Shown piece by piece: positions 36,182-45,287 of a stretch of DNA of 64,000 nt. This stretch comes from Spongiihabitans sp963422685 (GTDB taxonomy: Bacteria > Pseudomonadota > Gammaproteobacteria > Arenicellales > Poriferihabitantaceae). A program made the position numbers and the translations under genes. A model generated the notes under the pieces. That model searched no databases and was not told where the DNA came from. It worked only from the letters and a program-made list of their open reading frames with translations. The DNA is taken from assembly GCA_963422685.1 (NCBI GenBank), contig OY730442.1:1674001-1738000 (forward strand), read 5' to 3'. Position 1 is the first letter of the stretch; each line of letters opens with the position of its first letter.

Positions 36182-37849
36182 ATGAGTGATATTGAAATTG
36201 CGCAACAAGCGCCAATCAAGCCGATTTCTGAAATTGCAGCCAGGTTGAACATCCCAGACCAGGCGCTGGTGCCATTTGGTCATACCAAAGCAAAAGTCAG
36301 CCTGGATTTCATCAAGTCATTGCGCCACAAACCGGATGGCAGGTTAATCCTGGTAACGGCGATTACGCCGACGCCCGCAGGAGAAGGAAAAACCACTACA
36401 TCCGTCGGGCTGACCGACGGACTGAACAGGATTGGCAAACAGGCCATGGTGTGCCTGCGTGAGCCGTCCCTCGGCCCATGCTTCGGAATGAAAGGCGGCG
36501 CGGCTGGAGGTGGATACGCCCAGGTGATCCCGATGGAAGATATTAACCTGCATTTCACCGGTGATTTTCATGCTATCACTGCCGCCCACAGTTTGTTATC
36601 CGCGCTTATCGACAACCATATCTATTGGGGGAACCCGGCCGGAATCGATACCCGGCGCGTGAGCTGGAGGCGGGTGGTGGATATGAATGATCGTTCATTA
36701 CGCCAGATCACCAGTTCGCTTGGCGGCCCAGCGAATGGCTATCCCCGCGAGGACGGTTTTGATATTACCGTGGCATCCGAAGTCATGGCGATTTTTTGTC
36801 TGGCGAAAGATGCTGAAGACCTGCACGCGCGCCTGGGTAAAATCGTAATCGGCTATACCCGGGAGCGCAAACCGGTGCGGGCAGCAGCGATCAATGCACC
36901 CGGCCCCATGTCGGTTTTACTCAAAGACGCCATCGCGCCGAATCTGGTGCAGACCCTGGAGCACAATCCGGCATTTGTTCATGGCGGGCCGTTTGCCAAC
37001 ATCGCGCATGGCTGTAACTCGGTTATTGCCACCCGTGCGGCGCTGAAGCTGGTGCCGTACGTGGTCACGGAAGCCGGATTCGGCGCGGACCTCGGGGCCG
37101 AAAAATTCTTTGATATTAAATGCCGCAGCGCTGGGCTGGCGCCGGATGTGGTGGTGCTGGTGGCCACAGTGCGGGCGCTGAAAATGCACGGCGGTGTGGC
37201 CAAAGACCAGTTAGGCGATGAAAACGTTCGGGCGGTTAAAGATGGCTGTGTGAATCTGGCGCGCCATATTGAAAATATCAAATCCTATGGCGTGCCGGTG
37301 GTGGTTGCGGTAAATCGGTTCAGCGCAGATACGGATGTCGAAATGGCCGCCGTAAGAGAGGTGACCGGCAGCTGCGGCGTCAAGGCCATTGACGCCAATC
37401 ACTGGGCCGAAGGCGGCGCAGGCACCACCGGGCTGGCACAAGAAGTCGCCAATGTGGCCGACAGCGGAGCAAGCGAATTTACCCTGGCCTATGCAGATGA
37501 TATGCCGCTGTGGGACAAGATCAGAACCATCGCAACGAAAATTTATCGGGCGCATGACATCGCAGCGGATCAAAAAACCCGCAATGACATCCAGGCGCTG
37601 CAGGCTGGAGGATTCGGCGACTTGCCGGTCTGCATCGCCAAAACCCAGTACAGCTTCTCAACGGACCCAAATGCGAAGGGCGCACCAACCGGGCATATCC
37701 TGCCGGTGCGGGAAGTGCGGTTATCCGCCGGCGCAGGCTTTATTGTCGCGGTTTGCGGGGACATCATGACCATGCCCGGACTGCCCAGGGAACCCGCGGC
37801 GAACCGGATTCGCCTTAATGCTCAGGGTACAGTGGAAGGGTTGTTTTGA
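36182..37849 (+). CDS. fhs: Formate-tetrahydrofolate ligase
   Basis: A 555-residue enzyme that joins formate to tetrahydrofolate using ATP, giving 10-formyl-THF. It shows VPFGHTKAKVS, the P-loop region PTPAGEGKTTTSVGL, REPSLGPCFGMKGGAAGGGY, DINLHFTGDFHAITAAH and EAGFGADLGAEKFFDIKCR. The C-terminus has TGHILPVREVRLSAGAGF and a methionine/proline-rich GDIMTMPGLP. Length matches the family. Lying directly after formate dehydrogenase, it puts formate at a branch between oxidation to CO2 and assimilation into folate C1 units. About 70 bp separate it from the next gene. Confidence 0.95.
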   Translation: MSDIEIAQQAPIKPISEIAARLNIPDQALVPFGHTKAKVSLDFIKSLRHKPDGRLILVTAITPTPAGEGKTTTSVGLTDGLNRIGKQAMVCLREPSLGPCFGMKGGAAGGGYAQVIPMEDINLHFTGDFHAITAAHSLLSALIDNHIYWGNPAGIDTRRVSWRRVVDMNDRSLRQITSSLGGPANGYPREDGFDITVASEVMAIFCLAKDAEDLHARLGKIVIGYTRERKPVRAAAINAPGPMSVLLKDAIAPNLVQTLEHNPAFVHGGPFANIAHGCNSVIATRAALKLVPYVVTEAGFGADLGAEKFFDIKCRSAGLAPDVVVLVATVRALKMHGGVAKDQLGDENVRAVKDGCVNLARHIENIKSYGVPVVVAVNRFSADTDVEMAAVREVTGSCGVKAIDANHWAEGGAGTTGLAQEVANVADSGASEFTLAYADDMPLWDKIRTIATKIYRAHDIAADQKTRNDIQALQAGGFGDLPVCIAKTQYSFSTDPNAKGAPTGHILPVREVRLSAGAGFIVAVCGDIMTMPGLPREPAANRIRLNAQGTVEGLF

Positions 37850-37918
37850 TCTGGCTCCGATTGTTCAGCAACACCGGAACCATTGTCCGCAATGACAAAA
37901 CCTGACGGGAATGAAAGC

Positions 37919-40246
37919 ATGATTGAAATCAACAAAGTCGCCGTCATTGGCGCGGGAACCATGGGTTCGGGTATCGCCAGTCATCTTGCCAATGCCGGCA
38001 CCCCGGTGGTTTTGCTGGATATTGCGGCGGATAAAGGCAGCAACCGTAACGCCATTGCGCAAGGCGCGGTTGAACGCCTGCTTGCATCGTCCCCGCCTGC
38101 ATTCATGGACAATGCCAATGCCGGGCTGATTACCATAGGCAATATAGAAGACAATATGGATCTTGTCGCGGATGCCGACTGGATTGTCGAGGCGGTGGTT
38201 GAACGTCTGGACATCAAACGCCGGCTGTATAAAATCATTGACCAGGTTCGAAAACCCGGTGCGATGGTGTCTTCAAATACCTCAACCATTCCTTTAAAAA
38301 CGCTGGGCCATGCAATGCCCGAATCATTCCAGCGGGATTTCTGCATCACCCATTTTTTTAACCCGGTACGCTATATGCGATTGCTGGAAATTGTCGCCGG
38401 GCCGCACACACGCCCCGAGGTCATTGAAACATTGTCCGCATTTTCCGAAGCACGGCTCGGCAAAGGCGTGGTTGCCTGCCGTGACACGCCGGGGTTTCTG
38501 GGCAATAGAGTGGGGGTGTATGCCTTGCAGGTTGGCATCACCGCAGCGGCGCACCTGGGTTTAACCGTGGAGCAGGCGGATGCAATCATGGGCCGACCGA
38601 TGGGCATTCCAAAAACCGGTGTGTTTGGATTGTATGATCTGATTGGCCTTGATCTGATGGTGGATGCCGCCGCCAGTTTGAGCGCCGTACTTCCGGCAGA
38701 TGATGCTTTTCAAAACGTGGCGGATGGCATACCCCTGGTGTGCGAGCTGATCGCAAAAGGATATTCCGGCAACAAGGGCAAGGGCGGTTTTTATCGCATG
38801 AAAAAATCCGCTGGCGACGTGGTCAGGGAGGCAGTGAACCTGCAAACAGGGGAATACGCACGAGCTGACCGGTTTTCCCTTGCGGCCGCCACAGCGGGTG
38901 AGGCCGACGGCCTGCGGGCCTTAGTTGAAGTTGACCACAAGTTTGGCCAATTTGCCTGGCGTGTGCTGGCCAAAACATTGTCTTATGCCGCCTCACTTAT
39001 ACCCCGGGTGACGGACGACCCATTAGCGGTGGATGAAGCCATGAAGCTTGGCTATAGCTGGAGCAAGGGCCCGTTTGAAATGATTGATGAACTCGGGCCG
39101 GCGTGGTTCAAAAGCCGCCTGGAGAGTGCGGGGATGCGTGTTCCTGAAGTGCTTGCGAATATCGGTGATGACACCTTCTATCGAACCGGGCATGGTCAAT
39201 ACCAGAGACGAATTTTTACCAATACCTATCGAATAGTAGAACGCGCCTCCAGCGTGGCCCGACTGACCGATAAAACCAAAACCAGAAATCCGCTTATTGC
39301 GAATAAAGCCGCGAGCCTGTGGGATGTGGATGACGGGGTTGCCTGCCTTGAATTTCATAGTAAAGCCAATGCCCTGAGCCCGGATTCAATGGCATTGATG
39401 GCGCAGTCACTGGAAGTCGTCGATCGTGATTTTACGGCATTGTTAATTCATAACGATGCCGCACATTTTTCGGTGGGCTTCAGTCTGGATTTCGCGCTGG
39501 CTGCCGCAAAGGAAAAAGCCTGGTCTCGCCTGGATGCGGCGCTGGCCGCGTTTCAGGCCACGTGCAAAGCCGCCAGATATGCTCCGTTTCCGGTAGTCGG
39601 CGCGCCTGCGGGTATGAGCGTCGGCGGGGGATTTGAAGTATTGGTGCAGTGCGATGCGCTGGTGGCCCATGCCAACATCAATGTGGGTCTGGTCGAGACT
39701 CTGGTGGGGTTGGTCCCTTCTGGCGGCGGGTGCAAGGAGATGCTGCGTCGCTGGACTGAAGCTGAGACCGATGACAATGCAAGATTGCATGGCACCCTGA
39801 AAGTTTTCGAAACCATTGGCATGGCGAAAACGGCTTCTTCTCCAATTCTGGCTCGGCCCTTGCGCATGTTCCTTGAATGCGATCGATACTGCATGAACCG
39901 GGACAGGTTGCTGGCGGTCGGCAAAGCACGGGCGCTTGAACTGGCAAATGACTACACGCCACCCGTGGAGACGGCTTTCACTGCCCTGGGGCCAGGCGCC
40001 AAACAGGCCATGCAGGAAATACTGGATCGATTGGATGCGCAGGGAATCACTACACCTCATGATTTGGTGGTTGCCGACAAACTGGCCTGGATTCTGGGCG
40101 GCGGCGATCGGGCGTCTGGCGAGCCGATGAGCGAAGACGATTTGCTGAAACTGGAGCGCGAAGCCTTCATCGCGCTGTGTGATACCCCGGCTACGGTTGC
40201 GCGAATTGAGTATATGTTGGCCCAGGGCAGGCCGTTACGGAACTGA
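37919..40246 (+). CDS. Bifunctional 3-hydroxyacyl-CoA dehydrogenase/enoyl-CoA hydratase (FadN-like)
   Basis: A 775-residue protein with the dehydrogenase first: the NAD-binding fold KVAVIGAGTMGSGIASHLAN, EAVVERLDIKRRL, SSNTSTIPLKTL, and the catalytic His in THFFNPVRYM with GFLGNRVGVYALQ. A second dehydrogenase C-terminal domain follows. From about residue 470 comes a crotonase-like domain (VACLEFHSKANALSPDSM, PAGMSVGGGFEVLVQCDAL). This order (HAD then ECH) is that of FadN, the reverse of FadB. It acts in beta-oxidation of acyl-CoAs. The start at 37919 is chosen; 37892 (ATG) or 37883 (TTG) would add up to 12 residues. Confidence 0.9.
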   Translation: MIEINKVAVIGAGTMGSGIASHLANAGTPVVLLDIAADKGSNRNAIAQGAVERLLASSPPAFMDNANAGLITIGNIEDNMDLVADADWIVEAVVERLDIKRRLYKIIDQVRKPGAMVSSNTSTIPLKTLGHAMPESFQRDFCITHFFNPVRYMRLLEIVAGPHTRPEVIETLSAFSEARLGKGVVACRDTPGFLGNRVGVYALQVGITAAAHLGLTVEQADAIMGRPMGIPKTGVFGLYDLIGLDLMVDAAASLSAVLPADDAFQNVADGIPLVCELIAKGYSGNKGKGGFYRMKKSAGDVVREAVNLQTGEYARADRFSLAAATAGEADGLRALVEVDHKFGQFAWRVLAKTLSYAASLIPRVTDDPLAVDEAMKLGYSWSKGPFEMIDELGPAWFKSRLESAGMRVPEVLANIGDDTFYRTGHGQYQRRIFTNTYRIVERASSVARLTDKTKTRNPLIANKAASLWDVDDGVACLEFHSKANALSPDSMALMAQSLEVVDRDFTALLIHNDAAHFSVGFSLDFALAAAKEKAWSRLDAALAAFQATCKAARYAPFPVVGAPAGMSVGGGFEVLVQCDALVAHANINVGLVETLVGLVPSGGGCKEMLRRWTEAETDDNARLHGTLKVFETIGMAKTASSPILARPLRMFLECDRYCMNRDRLLAVGKARALELANDYTPPVETAFTALGPGAKQAMQEILDRLDAQGITTPHDLVVADKLAWILGGGDRASGEPMSEDDLLKLEREAFIALCDTPATVARIEYMLAQGRPLRN

Positions 40247-40508
40247 TGCGCTTTGGCCGGACTATCTCTTGACCGGCCGACGGGAGGAAAGTAGTCAAAA
40301 GGCTGCGGTCAGACCAGGGTTTGTAAACATTTGAATCGGCTCCGTGGGGCCTGCGGCGCAATCAGGGGCAGTGGGACCGGAATCAACAATTAGCAATGCC
40401 GATGTACCTCAGGAATCCAACCCCGGAGGTCAATCCCGTCTTTCGCCCAGTGGCGTTATCGCTTGCCCCGCCTTGCTGGACTATAAATTCAGGTAATCCT
40501 GCCCGGCC
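40247..40508. other. Gap with no supported gene
   Basis: About 260 bp between the convergent beta-oxidation gene and LigE. No hairpin with T-run, RNA gene or coding stretch was recognised. Confidence 0.3.
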
Positions 40509-41402
40509 CTATTCGGGCTCATCATGACGAACCCGCAGGAAAACCGGAAAGCGCGGCTTGCCCGACCGGGTCAGACCGGTAAAGCGAAAACTGATGGTTG
40601 CGCCGATGGGTGGCGGATTCAGCCGATCTTCGTCGCTAAAACCGCTGCCGATTTTAAATACCAGACCATCAATACGCCGCACGCTGATGCTGCCCATTTG
40701 CCCGGCGTATTTGCCCTTGCCGGTATGATGCGCCATCACCACAGCTTCGGCATCTTCAAACGATTTCAACTTGACCAGATCATCGCTGCGCCCGCCCCGA
40801 TAGAGCGAATGCCTGCGCCGCAGCATCAATCCCTCGCCGCCGGCCGCCGCCACCTGCTCCAATCGGGCCAGCAGCAGGACGTCATCCGCAGGCGCTGGAG
40901 TATGGGCCACCACCGACCAGAAGGCGCTGCCCGCCCGGGCTTCCAGTTCATGCAGCTGCTGCAAGCGGGCGCTGAAATCCCCGGCGGCCCGGGGCATGTC
41001 AAACACCATAAACCGCACCTGGCGCCAACCCTCATGGGCCTGGCGACGGCGCACAATACCGGAAATCCGGTCAAAGGTATTGCGCCCGCCCCACAATTCG
41101 CCGTCCAGCGGCACCCCGGGCAGGGCCGCCAGAAACCAGGCAGGGGCCGCAAACACTTTGCCGCCGCGTGAATGCAATTGTCTGCCATCCCAATAGGCAC
41201 GCACACCATCGAGCTTTTCACTGACATAATAATCGGCCAGCACGATGCGTTCTTTGTCGTAGCTGTTGGCGAGTAAAAAATCGAACTGCGCATCGGCGCA
41301 CCCGGTATTGGAAAACCCGGCAGCCAGCGCCGCCAATACAATGCCGAAGCTGAAGCCGCGAAATACCGTTTTCACTTTGTCAATAGCCATTATTATGTCC
41401 AT
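40509..41402 (-). CDS. ATP-dependent DNA ligase, LigE type, exported
   Basis: A 297-residue minimal DNA ligase. Motif I carries the AMP-accepting Lys in SEKLDGVRAYWDG; motif III lies in PLDGELWGG; motif IV is GEGLMLRRRHS; motif V is DDLVKLKSFEDAE. The N-terminus (FSFGIVLAALAAGFS, then NTGCADA) looks like a signal peptide, as in LigE (Lig E) proteins of proteobacteria that are thought to act in the periplasm on incoming or extracellular DNA. ATG at 41402 or at the fifth codon could start. It stands alone at the left border of the restriction island. Confidence 0.9.
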   Translation of the reverse strand: MDIIMAIDKVKTVFRGFSFGIVLAALAAGFSNTGCADAQFDFLLANSYDKERIVLADYYVSEKLDGVRAYWDGRQLHSRGGKVFAAPAWFLAALPGVPLDGELWGGRNTFDRISGIVRRRQAHEGWRQVRFMVFDMPRAAGDFSARLQQLHELEARAGSAFWSVVAHTPAPADDVLLLARLEQVAAAGGEGLMLRRRHSLYRGGRSDDLVKLKSFEDAEAVVMAHHTGKGKYAGQMGSISVRRIDGLVFKIGSGFSDEDRLNPPPIGATISFRFTGLTRSGKPRFPVFLRVRHDEPE

Positions 41403-41420
41403 AATTTAATCCCTGCCAGG

Positions 41421-41690
41421 TCAACCATGCCCGGCTGCGAAGCGTAGCCTAAAGCCGCACCAGGGCGCAATGGCGAGGTGCATGGCAAAGGCCGAGACCC
41501 CGACCCCGATGCGGTTTGACCCGCGCCCGGGAATGGCGGGATGAACGAACCAATGGAACAGCAGATGCCCGGCGCGCAGACGCCAGTTTATTGATTGGGT
41601 TTGCCGCTTAGGATTGTCGGATTGTTTGGCGGTAGAATGTGTTAATGATGATATTCTCGCTGGAAACGGGATGTTTTCAAAACTTGGAGA
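41421..41690 (-). other. Open minus-strand stretch at the island border, possible remnant
   Basis: From about 41690 down to a TGA at 41421 one minus-strand frame is open and reads NWRLRAGHLLFHWFVHPAIP and then SNRIGVGVSAFAMHLAIAPW. No clear start codon was found. It overlaps the 5' part of the plus-strand fragment that precedes the adenine methylase, where DNA changes from GC-rich to AT-rich. It may be the 3' end of a gene cut by arrival of the island, a dispersed repeat, or chance. Confidence 0.3.
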
Positions 41691-41865
41691 ATCCTGGTTT
41701 GATGATTATTGGATGAACTATAGCAAAATTACTATTCCTGATGGAAAAGGCGGTGCGGGGACAAAGAAAATCACAGCGCTAAAAGACTTTGTTGACTACA
41801 GGAATGGCGATATTTCACTTATTGTCCAAAAACGTAACCTGGCACCCAATAAGGTTAAAGAATGA
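41614..41865 (+). pseudogene. Fragment upstream of the adenine methylase, possibly the C-terminal end of its restriction endonuclease
   Basis: The 83-codon frame starts with a weak TTG. From about 41670 it has AT-rich coding character (MFSKLGESWFDDYWMNYSKI, later LKDFVDYRNGDISLIVQ). Its stop overlaps the methylase start in ATGA, the arrangement expected of a coupled restriction-modification pair. The 5' part lies in DNA of different composition, so the gene was probably truncated by recombination near 41600-41660. No endonuclease family was recognised; the assignment rests on position only. Confidence 0.45.
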
Positions 41866-42773
41866 AGATAAATGTTCCACCGATCAAGTCCCAGGGCATC
41901 AAGACAAAACTTGTCCCCTGGATCCACAGTATCGCTCCCCGTGAATTTGCAGGCAGATGGATAGAGCCTTTTACCGGCACAGGGGTTGTTGCCTTTAACA
42001 TTGCACCTAAACATGCTCTTTTATGCGACACCAATCCGCACCTGGTTAATTTCTACCAAGGAATTTCGGATGGCGAAATCACCACAGAAATCGTCAAAAA
42101 CCATCTGGAGAAAGAGGGCGCAAGGCTATTGGAAAAAGGGGAATCGCACTATTACGAGCTGAGGGAAAGATTCAATAAATATTATAGTCCGCTGGATTTT
42201 TTATTTCTTAATCGGGCCGGGTTTAACGGCATGATTCGATTTAATAAAAAAGGCGGGTTTAATACTCCATTTTGCAAAAAACCATATCGATTCACCCAGG
42301 CCTATATAACTAAAATAATCAATCAGGTTTCTTATGTCAGCCACCTGTTCACGGTTAATGATTTTATATTTAAGTGCCAGTCGTTTGAAGAAACTATCTC
42401 CGATGCTTGCGCTGAAGACATTATATATTGTGACCCTCCATACATAGGCAGGCATACGGACTATTTTAATGGATGGAAAGAAGAGAATGAAAAGCTTTTG
42501 TTTAAACTGCTGTCCCAGTCAAAAAGCAGGTTTATCCTGTCAACCTGGCATCACAACGATTATCGGGAAAACCGATATATTGGTTCGTTATGGAAAGATT
42601 TTAATGTTCTGACAAGAGCGCACTTTTATCATATCGGCGGTAATGAGAAAAACAGAAACCCTGTGACTGAGGCGATCATTACAAATTATGATACGTCCAT
42701 TCGTAACAACCGGGAACAGAAACGGCAAGAGCAATTAATGCTGTTAGAAACAAAAGCAGGTTATGGCGTCTGA
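41862..42773 (+). CDS. D12-class (Dam-type) adenine-specific DNA methyltransferase
   Basis: A 303-residue N6-adenine methyltransferase. The SAM-binding motif is EPFTGTGVVAFNIAP, the catalytic motif is IIYCDPPYIG (DPPY), and FLFLNRAGFNGMIRFN is typical of the MethyltransfD12 family. The target sequence is not readable; relatives modify GATC and other palindromes. It overlaps the preceding fragment by 4 bp. With no intact endonuclease next to it, it may now act as an orphan methylase. It is followed by 108 bp of non-coding DNA before hsdR. Confidence 0.9.
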   Translation: MKINVPPIKSQGIKTKLVPWIHSIAPREFAGRWIEPFTGTGVVAFNIAPKHALLCDTNPHLVNFYQGISDGEITTEIVKNHLEKEGARLLEKGESHYYELRERFNKYYSPLDFLFLNRAGFNGMIRFNKKGGFNTPFCKKPYRFTQAYITKIINQVSYVSHLFTVNDFIFKCQSFEETISDACAEDIIYCDPPYIGRHTDYFNGWKEENEKLLFKLLSQSKSRFILSTWHHNDYRENRYIGSLWKDFNVLTRAHFYHIGGNEKNRNPVTEAIITNYDTSIRNNREQKRQEQLMLLETKAGYGV

Positions 42774-42881
42774 CATTATGTTGGCGGGTGCCGGCACGGG
42801 AGTTCCCCTATGGGTTGCGCTTAGCTTACTCGCAAATCCATCCCCACTTAAGCCTTAAAGATAAAAGCCAGTCACTCACCA

Positions 42882-45155
42882 ATGACATCCAAAAAAGATC
42901 TGTCGGAAAGAGACATCTGCACAAAGTACATTCAACCGGCTTTGGAAAGAGCGGGCTGGAATCCGTACACCCAAATTCGCGAAGAAGTTACCTTTACCGC
43001 TGGCCGCATCTACGTCAAGGGCAATCTCGCAAGTCGGGGAAAACGCAAAAGAGCCGACTATATCCTCTATTACAAACCCAATATCCCTGTCGCAATCATC
43101 GAAGCGAAAGATGGTAGGCACTCAGTGGACGCGGGTATTCAACAGGCCCTGGATTACGCAGATATTCTCGATATTCCCTCGGTTTACAGTAGCAACGGCG
43201 ATGGATTTTTCCAACATGACCGCACTTGTAGCGAGGGCGAGATAGAAAGCGAACTTGGCCTGGAGCAGTTCCCCTCGCCTGAAACCCTTTGGCAGCGTTA
43301 TAAAAAATACAAAGGTATCGAAACCATTGAGCAGGAACGTATCGCAACACAGGACTATTTCTTTGATGGCACAGGCAGAGCCCCGCGTTACTATCAACAA
43401 ATCGCCGTCAATCGTGCCGTAGAAGCCATTGCCAAAGGGCAAAACCGTATATTGCTCACTATGGCAACCGGTACAGGCAAAACCTATGCGGCATTTCAGA
43501 TCATCCACCGCCTGTGGAAGAGCAACACCAAAAAGCGCATTTTGTTTCTGGCTGATAGAAACGCATTGATTGACCAGACCAGGCGCGGGGATTTTCGTCA
43601 TTTCAAAGACAAAATGACGGTGGTCAGAAAGAAAACAATAGACAAATCCTACGAAATCTATCTTGCCCTTTATCAGGGTTTAACCAACTACGATGAAGAT
43701 AAAGACGCCTATCGTGAGTTCAGCCGGGATTTCTTTGATCTGATTGTCATTGATGAGTGTCATCGCGGCAGCGCCGCCGAAGACAGCGCATGGCATGAAA
43801 TCCTTAAATACTTTAGCAGCGCAACCCATATCGGTTTAACTGCTACACCAAAAGAAACCGCAATCGTTTCCAGCACCGACTATTTCGGCGAGCCGATTTA
43901 TATCTATTCCCTCAGGCAGGGCATACAGGATGGTTTTCTGGCTCCGTACAAAGTGCTGCGAATTGGTTTGAATGTTGATCTTGAAGGCTGGCGACCCGCA
44001 CAAGGGAAAACCGATAAACAAGGGCGGCTTGTCGATGACCGCATTTACAATCGCAAAGACTTTGACCAAAACCTGGTCATTGACGAACGCACGGAAACGG
44101 TCGCTCGCAAGGTGAGCGAATTTCTCAAAAAGACCAGCCGCTTTGACAAGACTATCATCTTCTGTGCGGACATTGACCACGCCCGGCGAATGCGGGCCGC
44201 TATCGCCAATGCAAACAGCGACCTGATAGCCCGGAACAGCAAATTCGTGATGCAGATTACCGGCGACAATGACGCAGGCAAAATGGAGCTGGATAACTTT
44301 ATCAACCCCGAAGAAAAATATCCGGTCATTGCGACCACGTCAAAATTGATGACCACCGGTATTGACGCCCAAACCTGCAAGCTCATTGTGCTGGACAGCA
44401 ATATTGGCTCCATGACCGAGTTCAAACAAATCATCGGGCGCGGTACGCGCATCAACCAAGCATTTGGTAAAACCTTTTTCACCATTATGGATTTTCGCAA
44501 TGTCACCGACCTGTTTGCGGACCCGGGCTTTGACGGGGACCCGGTCAGGGTAAAAGAGCTGGGCGAGGATGATGAGTTTGAGACGCCCGAAGATGAAGCC
44601 GGGTCGGCTGACCCCATCATTGGTGATGACGGCGAAGAAATTATTTTTAACCCAACTGGCCCGCCTGATATTATCAGCGGCGGCGACATCATTGCCGAGC
44701 CCAGGGCAAAATACTACGTCAACGGTGTCAATGTCGCCATACTCAATGAACGCATTCAATACATGGACGGCAATGGTAAACTGATTACCGGCCGCCTCAA
44801 GGACTACACCAGACAGAAAGTTCGCGAGCGGTACCAGTCACTCAATGACTTTCTCAACAAGTGGAACAAGGTGGATAAAAAGCACGTCATCATTAAAGAA
44901 CTCACCAAACAGGGCGTTGTCTTTGCAAACATCAAGGAAGCCATCAACAAAGAGATGGATATATTTGACCTTATTTGCCACACTGCATTTGACCGGCCGC
45001 CACTCACCCGCGCTGAGCGCGCAAACAATGTCAAAAAGCGGGATTACTTCACCAGATACGGTGAGCGGGCCCGCAAGGTGCTGGAAGCGCTGCTGGACAA
45101 GTACGCCGACGAAGGTATTGAAAACATTGAGGATATGAAAACATTGAGGATATGA
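42882..45155 (+). CDS. hsdR: Type I restriction endonuclease R subunit, frameshifted near its 3' end
   Basis: 757 residues. The N-terminal nuclease domain has ADYILYYKPN and AIIEAKDGRHS (D...EAK). SF2 translocase motifs are MATGTGKTYAAFQI (Walker A), VIDECHRG (DECH box), GLTATPKET, TTSKLMTTGIDAQTCKL and IIGRGTRI. The C-terminal region after residue 640 would contact the methylase. The frame ends prematurely at TLRI because a 17-bp unit (AAAACATTGAGGATATG) is tandemly duplicated at 45121-45154. With one copy the frame would run on for about 40 more residues (ILQVNPLNRFGSPLEIVQLF and on) to 45286. Loss of this tail may weaken assembly with HsdM/S. The reading frame could be restored by losing one repeat. 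Confidence 0.9.
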   Translation: MTSKKDLSERDICTKYIQPALERAGWNPYTQIREEVTFTAGRIYVKGNLASRGKRKRADYILYYKPNIPVAIIEAKDGRHSVDAGIQQALDYADILDIPSVYSSNGDGFFQHDRTCSEGEIESELGLEQFPSPETLWQRYKKYKGIETIEQERIATQDYFFDGTGRAPRYYQQIAVNRAVEAIAKGQNRILLTMATGTGKTYAAFQIIHRLWKSNTKKRILFLADRNALIDQTRRGDFRHFKDKMTVVRKKTIDKSYEIYLALYQGLTNYDEDKDAYREFSRDFFDLIVIDECHRGSAAEDSAWHEILKYFSSATHIGLTATPKETAIVSSTDYFGEPIYIYSLRQGIQDGFLAPYKVLRIGLNVDLEGWRPAQGKTDKQGRLVDDRIYNRKDFDQNLVIDERTETVARKVSEFLKKTSRFDKTIIFCADIDHARRMRAAIANANSDLIARNSKFVMQITGDNDAGKMELDNFINPEEKYPVIATTSKLMTTGIDAQTCKLIVLDSNIGSMTEFKQIIGRGTRINQAFGKTFFTIMDFRNVTDLFADPGFDGDPVRVKELGEDDEFETPEDEAGSADPIIGDDGEEIIFNPTGPPDIISGGDIIAEPRAKYYVNGVNVAILNERIQYMDGNGKLITGRLKDYTRQKVRERYQSLNDFLNKWNKVDKKHVIIKELTKQGVVFANIKEAINKEMDIFDLICHTAFDRPPLTRAERANNVKKRDYFTRYGERARKVLEALLDKYADEGIENIEDMKTLRI
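45121..45154. repeat. 17-bp perfect tandem duplication at the 3' end of hsdR
   Basis: AAAACATTGAGGATATG occurs twice back to back. Because 17 is not a multiple of three, the duplication shifts the hsdR frame and brings in a TGA at 45153-45155. Removing one copy joins the reading frame to the conserved tail. Direct repeats of this size can contract and expand by slippage. Confidence 0.95.
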
Positions 45156-45286
45156 AAATATTGCAGGTTAATCCGCTGAACCGATTTGGTTCGCCGCTGG
45201 AAATTGTCCAACTTTTTGGTGGTAAAGAACAGTATCAGCAAGCACTGGTAGAATTGGAACAAGAGATTTATAGAAAGATTGCGTGA
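45152..45286 (+). pseudogene. Detached C-terminal tail of hsdR
   Basis: The frame encodes MKILQVNPLNRFGSPLEIV followed by FGGKEQYQQALVELEQEIY, the usual end of EcoEI/EcoKI-like HsdR proteins. It is out of frame with the main hsdR only because of the adjacent 17-bp duplication. It begins at an ATG that overlaps the premature stop (ATGA), so coupled re-initiation could in principle still produce a separate 44-residue tail peptide. Confidence 0.8.
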
Positions 45287-45287
45287 T

